A stretch of DNA of 64,000 bases from Lactarius indigo (lineage: Eukaryota > Basidiomycota > Agaricomycetes > Russulales > Russulaceae), in the NCBI GenBank assembly GCA_025766275.1, contig JAFKAC010000012.1:372001-436000 (forward strand), read 5' to 3'. Both the position numbers and the translations under genes were made by a program. The notes below the pieces were generated by a model that was not told where the DNA came from, did no database searches, and saw nothing but the letters and a program-made list of their open reading frames with translations. Of the stretch, positions 43,994 through 55,488 are shown one piece after another. Positions within the stretch are counted from its first letter, which is position 1, and the number at the start of each line of letters is the position of its first letter.

Positions 43994-44780
43994 GATCGAC
44001 TCGGGCAGCGTTTGCTGTTGACGTCGCCCGCGCCGTTGAACCGGAAGGCCCGTCCTGGGCCGCGCTGGCGGGACATGGACCACAGTCGCTCTTCTGGTCG
44101 TCATGGACAGCATGCTGTGGGGCCACCCTGGATAGTTCTCTGCATTGTCTGCACCTGCGTCTTCCAATGTCGTGGCGGGCGCAGTTTCTAGTCTTACGGA
44201 CAAGGGAACGTCATTTTGAATGTCCTGCATCTCGAGTGTCAGCGTCAGCCTATTTCCGGCGTACACCTTGGGACTTGGAAAAGATGCCCTATAGTAACCA
44301 ATGGGTCCGGGATATTGCTTTTGACTCTGGTAGGAAGTTGGGCAAGAATCTACTCTTCCGCATGCTTTCTGTGCCGGATCTGTGCGGTTTGTGCTTGTTA
44401 CAGTGATGAACTTGCTTCATATGTCCTGTACTGCCTTCGACGGGTCTACCAACCGTACACTAGGGGTCTGTAGTAGCTTTCTACGTGAAGGGGAGCCCGC
44501 ATCTGTTCCATTGACTGGGTGTACGGGAGAGTTCGTAACCGGCGGACCGCCCTCTTTCTGGCCATTGTCACTCGTAGATAGCGCTAAGGGACATGACGAC
44601 CAGAGATTGTTGAAGGACGGTTCTGACATGGACTATGGAGTACTATAGCTCGGTCTTATAGCGAGGGGTGGGGTTATGCCCCGGCCCGTTCCGAGAAAGG
44701 AAACCCTGACCCCTCGCCGCCCACGGTCACACCTCCGCCCGACGCAGTGCCACCCGAAGGTGTAGTTTCGAACCGCACCT

Positions 44781-44966
44781 TCACAAGACACATCGAAGCG
44801 AGTCATGTGTCAAAAACCAACCACATTTGCTCGATGGTACCGAGTCCCTCCTTAGAATCGACGTCGAGACAAACTCAAGCATGAGGAAAATGCGCTTCTC
44901 GTCATGGGAGTAGCGGTAGACGCGGAGCACATCGGGATGTCGGGAAGAGGTGCGGAGTCGTTCGAA
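44781..44966 (-). pseudogene. Protein-kinase-like N-lobe remnant
   Basis: On the minus strand the frame reads FERLRTSSRHPDVLRVYRYS, then HDEKRIFLMLEFV, resembling the stretch of a kinase N-lobe between the alpha-C helix and the hinge, closest in feel to SCY1-like or related kinases. It runs to a stop at 44781 soon after. Upstream coding on the same strand, about 45100-45480 (LSTPPLKPKTPLPL...), may belong to the same dead gene. The identification rests on a short motif only. Confidence 0.3.
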
Positions 44967-45699
44967 GTGGCATCAGAGAAAGTCGCAGAGGTTGGGGTTG
45001 GCAAACGCTTTGGACCACTGGGCCCCAAGCTTTGAATAGAATGTGGAATGTGGTTAATGGAAAAGTATTATATAAAACATTAAACAGCACGCGTTGCAGC
45101 TGGGCAAATCCTCAAAGGCATCAAACGTGCTGTCAATCAAAGGGGACGGCAACGCATTGTCGAACTCCGGTAACCGAGATGCGAAAATGTTCGGCTTCGC
45201 AGCACGCAACGCGGTTGACAGAGTCGGCACTGTTGTTGTACTTGACGTCGTGCATGGCGCGGAGTGGTAAAGGTGTCTTGGGCTTCAATGGTGGAGTAGA
45301 CAGGTCATCCGGACTCAGGAGTAAGGCGTCGAAACGAAGAGCGAGCGGTTCAGTACCCGACTGTGTGCATCATAGATGCGCCAAGTCGGAAGCAGTGGCC
45401 ATAGCACGGACCAGTCCGACGAGGAGAGGTGATGCTGGTATGCTGCAGAGGACGGCGCTGAGTACGCTTAAAAGGATGTTTTAGTTAGAGGATCGATGTT
45501 GCTTGCCCGAAAACGCGTTGCGACCCTCCTCTGCTTGATCCCTTGCTCTGCGTTGCCCTACTCACCCGCGCGCTTTCTGGCACGTACACCATAGATCAAC
45601 AAACCATAACAATTGATACAGGATCCAACATCACGACAATACTAACTATAGAAACGCACAAGGTGGGACCCGGCACACTAAAATAGGCGTCAATGAATG

Positions 45700-45727
45700 C
45701 ATTGGATATATATATATATACATATAT
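45700..45727. repeat. TA-rich microsatellite
   Basis: The sequence is a run of TA dinucleotides, ggatatatatatatata then catatatgg, just past the end of the GTPase relic. Confidence 0.8.
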
Positions 45728-45739
45728 GGAGGGAAATGC

Positions 45740-46789
45740 CTACCATTCTACTGCATATAAAAGACACTGTTCCAGATTATTCTGCTAGAGCGAAACCGCT
45801 AGAGCGAAACAAATAATGTCTTGAGTGAAAGGTCGTCGATGGACTCTGCTGTTTTCCTGATCAGTTCTTTCACCTGCTCTTGGTGGTTTCCGTCATCTTT
45901 GTGCATATCTGTATCTGACAGTGTCAACAGACCGACGAAATACCTGAAGCCCTAAACGCGCCTTCCAAGCATACATCCGCTCTGGGTGGAAATTTACACT
46001 TGTATAACGATGCTCGGATGTCGTCCTTCAATAGGCTCTCCGCGGCCATGCGATTATCGTCCTCTTCCAAGGATACATCGTAGACCTGGCTTATCAAATA
46101 ATCGAATTTTGTGAAGATTGCAATTACTGGAACTGGGGAAGGTTTCATTTATGTTAGCAGGGAGTTCAAAGAATACGAGAAAAGTCAACAGACTGTTTCC
46201 TGCTCGCTGTTCATTAAAGAACTTCCTTTCTGACCCGACTATGAATCTTGCTTTATCCAGTATAAAGCAGAACCTGCGCCAGAAATGAGGGAGAGCAACA
46301 AAGCGAGACAGTAAAAGTGACCAAATGGCATGAAGCTGATCATCTACTTCCGTGGCGCTCGCACGCTCCTCGATGAACGACTGGACCCTCTTCAGATGAT
46401 TCTCATCCCCTGTCTCAAATCCGGAAGGACAGTGGAAGATGAACTGCGGCTTGCTGGGAAAAGCGAATGGGCGATCGATGTCACGGATCCCGCGCTGATT
46501 AGCAGCAAGGTAAAATAGTTGGATTCCGTTAGCGAAAATACGGAAATCACCTCCGAGATGGGCTCCAACTGGTTTTACGTTCGTTTATTAGAGGAGAACT
46601 GTGTCCACAAATAAGCAAGCAACGTACCAAACTGTTACTTTTTTCGTCATAGATGCGGGGTTCGTCGGTCGTATTGCAGACCCGCTTTATGAGTGTTGTC
46701 TTGCCAGAAATGGCCCGACCGACCACGAGAATACGAAAATGACGACGTTTCTCTCGTGCTGCTAAGACTTGGTGTGAGGCGTCGCCCAT
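45740..46789 (-). pseudogene. G-domain P-loop GTPase of the basidiomycete expanded family, broken
   Basis: On the minus strand the exons 46789-46628, 46568-46551 (18 nt), 46494-46322, from 46273, and then about 46125-45960 and 45905-45790 read as one family. G1 is VVGRAISGKTTLIKRV, the linker YDEKSN...LEPISERGIRDIDRPF, and G4 is IFTKFD. The G3 position reads FHCPSGFE where the family normally has an Asp at the start (DSPGFE type), so Mg/GTP handling may be impaired. Near the C-terminus a 14-bp tandem duplication (gctagagcgaaacc at about 45785-45798, repeated to 45812) shifts the frame and creates a TAG; the expected continuation NNLEQCLLYAVEW is still readable in the next frame. One intron appears to be GC-AG. 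Members of this family usually have a C-terminal membrane part, not seen here. Confidence 0.7.
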
Positions 46790-46896
46790 GTTGATGCTCG
46801 ATGCTGAGTGAGGGTAGATAGGAGTTAGATCAGCGACTCCCTAACGCATCACATGACATCACGTGACTCATCGCAGGCAATTATCACCGCGCATCA

Positions 46897-47741
46897 GGGT
46901 GAAGTCGTATGTACTTCTCGGACAAAAATGTGATAGGCAAGGTTTTTTTTTTTCCAATATATACGTCAACGTGTTTGTGAAGTACTGTAGCAAAAAAAGG
47001 TCGTGCTGACAGCGATTCCCGGTGCGCACATGGGACCTCTGCCAGTGGGAACACCGAACACGGCGTTAGCCTCAGGTGGTATCATACGCTGAGTTTCTTC
47101 TTATACAGACAAGTTCCATTATATCAAAAAAGTTGGTTCCGAACAGAGCAGGTCGTAAGAGATAAGGCAGGGCAGAACAAGAGTCGCACGAGGTGCCAGT
47201 GACGAAAGACGTGCGAGGAACCCGTAGTGCTAGCATGTTGACAGGGAGACTCAGGGGTTCTCAAAACTGCACGAAAATGCTTCGCCCCAGGCAAGGTGGA
47301 ATTTATAGGCTACAGTCACATGATTGTTGTCAATCATCGTATAGAAAGTATGGTTTCACTGTCGTCCTGACTATTCAAGGAACGCCGTCTCCACAGGGAC
47401 CAGTCACAAACGACTCGCATCGGTCTCATCAGTGCGTGGACAAGTGGGGTAAAATAGCTACAGTGGGTGAGTACCCCTGTGTCCTGGGCATGGGGATGTC
47501 CTGCAGGGACGCGGCGAAACAGGGTTCCCATCAGTTTCTTTGTCGGAAACGATGGGTTTGATGTATTCGCAGCCCAATAGTCGCCTTCCAGGAGGACAGA
47601 AGAGGCGCCCATTGATAACAGCAACGCGGTGAGGCTTTTTAGGGAGCAGTGTAAGAGATAGACTCGGAGTCGATATAATATGATACCCTAGCTCCTCGGG
47701 CGTACCCGAGGAGCTAGGATCAAAGGAAGAGGCACACCTAC
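46897..47741 (+). repeat. Repeat Y, copy 2
   Basis: Diverged direct copy of 41511-42430, lying immediately upstream of the GTPase relic. It carries a perfect hairpin at 47687-47718 that is degenerate in copy 1. Confidence 0.75.
47687..47718. repeat. Perfect 14-bp inverted repeat with 4-nt loop
   Basis: cctagctcctcggg, loop cgta, then cccgaggagctagg. The corresponding part of repeat Y copy 1 (about 42372-42405) is no longer a good palindrome. Confidence 0.85.
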
Positions 47742-50700
47742 TTCGATGGACGGCATCAAGGACGGCATCCACCAATATTCCCCCATCGAACTCTTCACTG
47801 GCAAGGGGAAGGTTTACACCTTCCCCCGATTCCTACAGAGCAGCAGAGCAGCTTCAAAACTTGAGGTGGGACCTTTGGACCCTTTTTTTTGTTGAACAAT
47901 ATTTATTCCGGGACAATACAAGGTATAAGACCGATCTTCAGATACATAGGTGAAAGAAATTTAGAAGTAAGGAGCCGAAACTCGCGTGCGCCGATGTGTA
48001 AGTAGGTAAATAGCTGAGGCTAGAGTGGCCACCTCCCAGAGGAATGCCAGGATCAACCATAAAGGTAAAAGAGAACACTGAACAGGGCAAGATATGAACA
48101 GACCGGAACAAAGTAGTACATGATGCGCTTAGAGCGTGGAAATGAAACGCACTTACGGGCTGCCTTGCGACAGGGCCAGGGGCCCATCTCGGGTCTTGAA
48201 GCTGCTCCGCTGTCCCGAAGGAAGCAACAAAGGTAGTAAGCCTGGAAGCCATCCCCCAGAAAAATGTTGATGAGCGGTAGGATAAGGTTGGGTCCAAATC
48301 AGAGCTGAAGCCAGTTTGCGAAATGTTCCGTACACTGCCGCGTGTAGCGAGGGTGGTCGTATTATAGATGTGGTGGAACCATGGAACTACCGGTCCGAGA
48401 AGCCACATAGAAGGCTTCTCAGGGGAGGTCCAGTCTGTGATGAGCATATACGGAAGTGAATGAGTGAAGAGTGGTCAGTTGCATGGCTGTGCAGTGCGTG
48501 CGCCAGGTGATACGTTTGTAGTCGGGCGATGGTTTGGTAGGGGGGATAGCCACCTCGAAGAGCGGGTGATTGCGACCATCGGGGGGGGAGGGTTGAGGTC
48601 GATGGCGTGGGAGTAGATTTGGTACCGCCGAGTGGGTGGGTTTGGATATACTGGGTCCACTTAGTGGTCCACTGGTGGAACGGGACTCATTTCCCGAACC
48701 GAGGGCCCGGGGTGGCTCCACCGTTTCTTATTACCACGTCCAACATTTTCTCTGGTCGCGACAAGTGCAAACACGCTGAAGGGAAAACGAACTCAGAGCA
48801 GTCTCTACTCAAAGAAATACCTTTTAGATGCTGTTTCCAGAACTTTATGGGTTCATTGTCGAGATTCTACAAGCCGAACATATCCTCGACCAGTCACATT
48901 CTTTTTCTATTCTCCTCTCCACGCAGTTGCCCCGCTTTCCTCGAAAAGCAAGCCTGCGCACCACCTTTTGGATTTCTATGTCTCTTAGTATCGTGATCAC
49001 GGGCGCCGGTCGTTGGATCAACCTTACTCGATTTGATGCTACCGAGACCCGGAGTGGGGAGGGGCCCCGAGGTAACTAAGCAAACCTTATCGAAAAACAA
49101 CAGCCATAACTTAGTCGAAAGGCCATAATCATGTTCACTTTGTTGTCAGGGCTTGGACTGGGCCATTCGACGCCACATTTGAAATTTATGGGGATGAACG
49201 TTTACCCCTCAGGCTCATGCCAATCATCCTCTATTAGCCGCAGCAGAATTCGCACTCCTCAGCTTGTCAGTCCACTACTGAGATCAACGATCATAGACTC
49301 TGCAAGCTCGGTACCAGTCCGTAGCTTGATAAGTCTAGGTGTCCTCGTCCTTTTGTTCTCGGCGGTGCTACGTCGTTTGGATGGCTACCAGCTGAATGTA
49401 CTAACTGAAGCCAGGATACCTCTTGTACTTTCATACTCTTCCACGCTGTCTGCGCTCATCGGATCCCATATCACCGGTATGCCGATGCCATGAATGCCTT
49501 TTTTTATTTTATCACGGCCAGACGTGTCCTTTTTCCCAATTGTGAAGACAGAAAAGTCACACGCCGGTTGCTCCATACGCTGAATTCCGCACGAAGGGTG
49601 TGGCCTCGTTACAGGAACGGCCTGGCCTGTCAAGCTAGTCAAAAACCAGATGTTGTCTGTATACCCTGTTATACGGCCGAAGACAGGAACGTCAATCGAT
49701 GCTGTACTGGGCTTGTGCTTGAGGTCATGACGTGAGCCCTCCATCTCTCGGCCGCGCAGTCCCGAATTCTTTCCTGTGGGGCTTGCCTTATTCTCAGTTC
49801 GTCATACGACCAGGCCGACCGACTAACGCGTCACATACAAAGAGCTACGGAACAGTACAGCTCGCCGCGGCGATGTATAGTTGTAATATCCCAGAAGTTT
49901 GGATAGGATGATGTGATTCATGCGATTCACGGCCTTCTCTTATACTCCTGACTTTTTAACTTAAAAAGTCGATTTATTTGGACAACGAGGCTTTCAGGTG
50001 CTATATTGGAAGATGCGAAAGAAACGGATGGCGATCGAGCGGTGATTGCGGTGCCCAATTGGCGGCGTCGTTCACAACTGCCAGTGCAATCAGATCGCAG
50101 ATCACTGCACCTAAGTCCCATGTGGAGTATGTCAACGCATCCACGGCAGCAACAGTAGCCATGCAAATACATTAGGGACCATACAGGTCATGGATTAACT
50201 TTTGAGTGTCCGTCCGACCTCCCACGGGACTTCGAGAACCGTTCACTTCTCGTCCGCTTTTCACGCTGATTCTACCGGCGCCTCTACATTGGACAACACC
50301 CATATCATTTGTTCGTGAGGTGTACTAATACCAGTGCCAGTGACAAGACGGGCTTCGTGCTCTTGTCTGCTAGGAACAGTGGGAGTACTAGCTTGGTTGC
50401 GTGGTCAGGCAACGTCATCGACCAGTTGTCAACTACGGAAAAGGTTGGTTGCAACATTATATAATCTATTGAGCATCACTCCGAATATGAACAGCTTCCC
50501 TATCCTCGGTCCCAACTCAATGAGACTCGATAATAGGATGATTGAGTCCTAATTGCGCCTGGGATAGCTTGTTACGGTCGAATACGGCCTTCCGTGCGCT
50601 CGGCTGGTATAGTGAAGGCCTAGTAGGATCGTCGTACCGTTCCTCGGCCCATCGATACACTGCTCACTTTAGCTGAATGTGATGGCAACGGGTCGGTAGG

Positions 50701-50932
50701 TCCCATAAGGCGTCTACATTACATCCGATCCCGCCGTTTCACCTCGTCCGAGGCTTGCACCCTCTCTTTCTCCTTCTTCCCACCACCGTACCTTTTCTTG
50801 CAGCTAGTCTGCGGTCCACTCTTTTGCAAACCTAGCCTGCCCCTTCCATTTTTCTTTGCTGGCAGGTCCCAGCCTGGATATGTACTTTGACTGTCAGCTT
50901 CAACAGTCCTGATCCAGTTTTCCTGTCGGCAT
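47742..50932. other. Gene-poor stretch before the conserved right-hand block
   Basis: No gene can be supported. On the minus strand 47938-48447 (169 residues) and 49385-49744 (119 residues) and on the plus strand 48828-49079 are open, but none shows a known domain or good splice continuity. A G8 run occurs near 48580. Confidence 0.35.
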
Positions 50933-53072
50933 ATGGCAGCTATCTGCCTCTCACCCGTCCTCGGTCTTCGTTGCTTAGGGCTCTCGCACATTCAAGAAGC
51001 AATCACTCTTGTTCCAGCTGGTCTCGAGGTGGTCTTCTCTTTAGGGTTGATATTCGCGGGACGCGATGCAGGCAGGTACGTGCGTAGCCCCTGAGAACTT
51101 GTCGTGTTCCTCATTAGTACATCACGCAGCCTTCGGTACCTTCTTGCTGCAGAAGGCCCAGCCAACGTCCTTCTGGTAGTTTTGTCCTTCCTTGGGCACA
51201 TCGTCCCCGTCTTCGCGGACAACCTCACTCCTTTCAAAGCCCTGGATATTGTAATTGGTACGTGCGCCGCACAGGCCTCGTCGTCGTCCGACTCATTCAG
51301 ATTCCTGTATTATGCTCAGGCGCTACGTCCTTTGTACCCATACTCCTCTACACAACCTTCCTCTACATCTTTAACCGGAAAGAATCCTTTCCGCGTCTTT
51401 CGAAGCGCTTCGCGCTCGTTTCGAAAGCCTTTTTGTTTGCAGTGATCCCAATTATCGTTGTGACCAACGAGATTGGGTCCTTCATAGGAATCAAATATCG
51501 TTAGCGTCCTTTTGCTCGTATTATGTTACATCCCGAGTCGTACTGATCTCTGACGTGCAGGTTCTAACCCTGACCCTGACAATGGGAACATGTACTACCA
51601 GCTTGGTGGGCCAGGTTTAGCCGCTCACGAATTTGCGCGCGAACTCTTGAGCAGCACGTCGCTGGCCCTCTTGAGTGTGGCCCAGGGGCTGACCTTCTTG
51701 TTGTTCTTTGTGCGGCTTGCTTCCAGTCTAGTGAAGCAGCGCAATATAGAGGACAGCGCTGCAACGGAACGGGAAGGCGTGCTCTTCCGCGGCCTGGGTT
51801 GGCTGACGGTCGGCATGAAGCTTTCCATGACTGAAACCGCCTTGGGCTGGGTTACCCCGAGCTTTGGCCTTGTTCTCACGCGGCGCGGATTGCGGATGAT
51901 CGGGCGTGCTTGTATCATCATCGGTGTCGTGAAAGGGTTCGTACGCGCCCGCCGTGCGTCCTTTTTCCCCTAGTCTGTCTGATATCGTGGACTTTTTCAG
52001 GCCCGAACGTCGAGAGGAGTTCATCATTCTTGACAACGAGAACGGTAACAACTTCCATTCTGGCACACGCAAGCTCCGCGTCTCTGGCCTGCGACTTCAT
52101 ATTTCGAGTCCGACGCTTATAGAGACCTCGATGACGCAGCGCCTCTCACGTATGAGCTTTCTGCGGCCCTTCACGCGGTCCGGTCCCGATCCCGAACAGA
52201 TGCCGTCCACTTCTCGGCGTGCGAGTGCCATTCCGCCGGGCATGTCGACCCGCACGGGCGTGAAACCTCGTCCCCCTCCACTTATACTCAAACCTTCCGA
52301 CGACAATCGCGTTACGGTTGTCCAAGGCCACGGACGTGCACCAACTCTCGTTCTGAATCTCTCTGCGACAGGTTTACCGACTGGTGACGCGATAGCAGCC
52401 ATGAGCGAGAAACTGCACAGCCGCCCTGTGTCGACGGTGGTTCCTCCGCCACGCTCGGACGCGGCGCCGCTTACTGAACCTCTACCGCGGATGCACCTCC
52501 AACCACCGGAAATTCATGCCAGAATTTCCGTGAACGACGGTGGACGACGAAGCTCCGACGGCTCTACGCCTTATCGGAGACCAACGGCAAGCCCGGTGAA
52601 CTCTGGGGCAATGCAGAGCCGGAGACCACCCCAGAGTATGCCGTCATCTCCGCGCGGGCCCGTTTCTTTTCTCCCTGTACTCGCCACGACCCCTCCCAGT
52701 GCACTACTACAACGCGCGCGTGTCTCTGAAGAACGAGCACGCGCCCTCCGGTCGTTATCGCGGTCCGAGCCTGACCGTCACGCAAGGGACAACAGCACCG
52801 CGAGTGGTATCTCAACAGGGTGGATCGCGTCGGATGGCGATGACAGGGAGTCGTACATCAAGGCCATTGGCGCCGTGCAGCCGCGCGTGACGCCGAACCC
52901 GACGCGCGATTTGGCAGTACGTACCAGCATCGTCCTCGAGCGGCTCGGCGACGTCGTTGAGCCTCTGCCCCCGCCACCATCGCCAGAGCAGGCGCTTCTG
53001 GTGCGCAAGGATTCGGGCGTGTTGGGCAAGGATGATCTGGTGCGCGTGCGACGGGCGAAGAGCTATTTCTAA
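50933..53072 (+). CDS. Multi-pass membrane protein with long cytoplasmic tail, unknown family
   Basis: Exons 50933-51075, 51130-51257, 51320-51499, 51561-51936 and 52001-53072 join in phase to 632 residues. The first 300 residues hold about six hydrophobic segments, for example ITLVPAGLEVVFSLGLIF, VLLVVLSFLGHIVPVF, ATSFVPILLYTTFLYIF, FLFAVIPIIVV and LLSVAQGLTFLLFFV. The remaining half, from about residue 310, is hydrophilic, Pro/Ser/Arg-rich and disordered in appearance (SRRPPQSMPSSPRGPVSF, EPLPPPPSPEQALL), as in many fungal plasma-membrane sensors. The start at 50933 gives a clean first membrane helix, but further exons upstream cannot be excluded. I cannot name the family; a receptor or transporter-like role is possible. 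Confidence 0.7.
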
Positions 53073-53809
53073 CCGAGTTGATGTTTTGCCGACTTTTTTT
53101 TGTTTGTTTTTTTTGTTTTTGACTTTCTTTCACCGATTGGGACCACTTCCATGGGACCATGATCACATTGGGACTGTTGTCCCCTGCCTTGAGAGGTTCC
53201 CATACCCTTTACAGGCTTTTTCGAGGCGGTTGCCTGTCCGTCAGACATCCACGCTACCTGACGTTTTTAGCTATTCAAGTTGTCGTTGCGTGCTTGCTTG
53301 TACTCCTATCCTCACTTCCTAGTCTTGGGGGCTGCGTCGTCAGCCTCTGCTGGGTGCCCGAATGTATACATGTGCACATGTTCACCAAGCTACCAAGGCG
53401 CTCTATCTTATGGCTGATCTAGAGAAGAAAAGTTTGTGATTAGGACGTCTATATGATTATTATGTTATCATCTGAGGCAATGTTCTCGTGAGAGAAATCG
53501 CTTTAGTGAGATAGACGATTGACTCTGCCCAAGTGCTTGCCTAAGTGACAGCGGATGGCCGGCATTTAGCGGCCCGGGGTCGGGCCAGAGGCGAGTCTGT
53601 GAGACTCTACTCGATCTGCTCAGCAGTCCAAGTCGTCAAACCCCACCCGGTGTCATACCTCGGCCGTCTTCCTACATTTCATTCCTTAGGCCTCAGGAAA
53701 AGTCTACTTCATACGTATTCAGTCCCCATTCCAAGCTCGCCCTAACACCAGCGCGTAACGCAGCAACAGCTCAGAGCGTCAGAGAGGCTTTGTTACCTGA
53801 AACCGCAGC
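53073..53809. other. Intergenic region, membrane protein to VPS26
   Basis: T-rich 3' flank of the membrane protein gene (ttttttttgtttgttttttt near 53096) followed by the presumed VPS26 promoter. No gene is seen. Confidence 0.55.
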
Positions 53810-55121
53810 ATGGCCGCGTTCTTCTTCGCATCTCCAATTGATATTGACATCAAGCTTGAAGGAGAGGATCTCCGGAAGCAGATAGACTCCAAGGCGGAGA
53901 AGGACCGTCCGATTTCATGTCCCGTTTACTATGACGGCGAATCGGTCTCCGGCCAGGTACGCCCCATATTCTTCCCTAGCCGTCTCAGTCGTGCTGAGGA
54001 CGAGTGCAGGTCACGGTTCGTGTCAGAGAGGGCAAGCGCACGACGCATGACGGAATCAAAGTCGAATTTGTAGGAAACATTGGTGCGTATACGTTCCAAC
54101 AGCCGTTGTCCTTGCTCCCCCGGGACCCGCTGAGTCTCCCATCACAGAACTATTTTATGACCGCGGCCACCACCAAGAATTCCTTTCCCTCTCACAAGAG
54201 GTTGCTGCTCCCGGAGACTTGCGACAGGCGCAGACGTTCGACTTTATGTTCAAGAATGTTGAGAAGCAGTACGAAAGCTACCTGGGTATCAACGTCAAGC
54301 TGCGGTTCGTAGCTCTGAATGTCGTCCTTGGGTCCCGCCCTTTTTAAAAACGTATTTGCGCTAGCTACTTCATCCGCGTAACGATATCGCGGCGCATGGC
54401 AGATGTGGTAAAGGAAAGGGATATCTGGGTGCACTCTTTCCGCATGCCACCGGACAGCAACAACTCGATCAAGATGGAGGTCGGCATCGAGGATTGTTTG
54501 CACATCGAATTCGAGTACAACAAATCGAAGTAAGGGAATCAACCTGGTTGTATCTTTGACCACTCATGACGCTAATTCGACCATGGCAGATATCATCTAA
54601 AGGACGTGATAGTCGGAAAGATCTATTTTTTGCTCGTGCGCATCAAAATCAAGCACATGGAGCTCTCAATCATCCGCCGCGAGACCACCGGTTCGCCGCC
54701 AAATCAATACAACGAGAGCGAGACGATCACAAAGTTCGAAATTATGGACGGGGCGCCAGTACGAGGTATCCCATTTCTCTTCCTTCCCCCCACATTGCGT
54801 CTAGGTATTGATGACTGGTCCTCTCCACCAAGGCGAAACAATCCCGATTCGACTATTTCTCGGAGGGTTTGACTTGACGCCGACATTTCGCGACGTGAAC
54901 AAAAAGTTCAGCACGCGCTACTACCTCAATCTCGTCCTCATCGACGAAGAGAACCGACGCTACTTTAAGCAGCAGGTACGTCGGGGCTTCCCCTCGCTCA
55001 TATCGTAACTGACAAACACGGCCCATAGGAAATTACCATCTTTAGGATACCGGAGGTATGTTTGCGGTTTGCTCTCCTTTGTATTGAACACATATGGCTG
55101 ACGCTTCTCCCGTAGAATTAG
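53810..55121 (+). CDS. VPS26: Retromer subunit VPS26
   Basis: Eight exons (53810-53956, 54010-54082, 54148-54304, 54365-54529, 54590-54765, 54833-54975, 55029-55055, 55116-55121) join in phase to 297 residues; the last exon is only Asn and the stop. The arrestin-like fold of VPS26 is clear: FASPIDIDIKLEGED at the start, VEFVGNIELFYDRGHHQEFL after two splices, VSHFRMP-type loop VHSFRMPPDSNNSIKMEVGI, IVGKIYFLLVRIKIKHMELS, PIRLFLGGFDLTPTFRDVN and YYLNLVLIDEENRRYFKQQE. With VPS35 and VPS29 it forms the cargo-sorting retromer on endosomes, returning receptors to the Golgi. Length and all blocks are normal for the family. Confidence 0.95.
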
Positions 55122-55488
55122 CCACTCGTGTACTTGTTCCACTTGTTATTATCGGCTACACTTATTTGTATATTTCGCTTGCTTGACTTTGTGCTCGGTC
55201 CGAGAAAGTCCAGGGATGTCGTGGTTGTTTTATTGTAGTACCTCAGTCTATTTTTTGGTACCGTGGTCGGACATTCAGTCTCATTATCGCGTTGGGGCCC
55301 AACCAAGCTGGCTACCGTCCTATGGTGAGGTGGAGAGTTCGTCGGGGAATAACCCCCACGGGGACCCTTGATAGGTTTACTTGCTCTGGAACACTCATGT
55401 GCTATACTTGTGATGAGATACTCGAATTACAGATATAGGATAGACAGACTGCTAGTGGGTCTACTTGGATTGAAGGCGATCTAGAGGT
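55122..55488. other. Convergent 3' region of VPS26 and the VWA8-type gene
   Basis: Short region holding the 3' UTRs of two genes that end towards each other. No gene is seen. Confidence 0.6.

Noticed and set aside
48828..49079. Plus-strand frame beginning LFPELYGFIVEIL, resembling an F-box start
   Set aside because: Only a few residues fit and the frame soon loses similarity to any domain; too weak to list as a gene.
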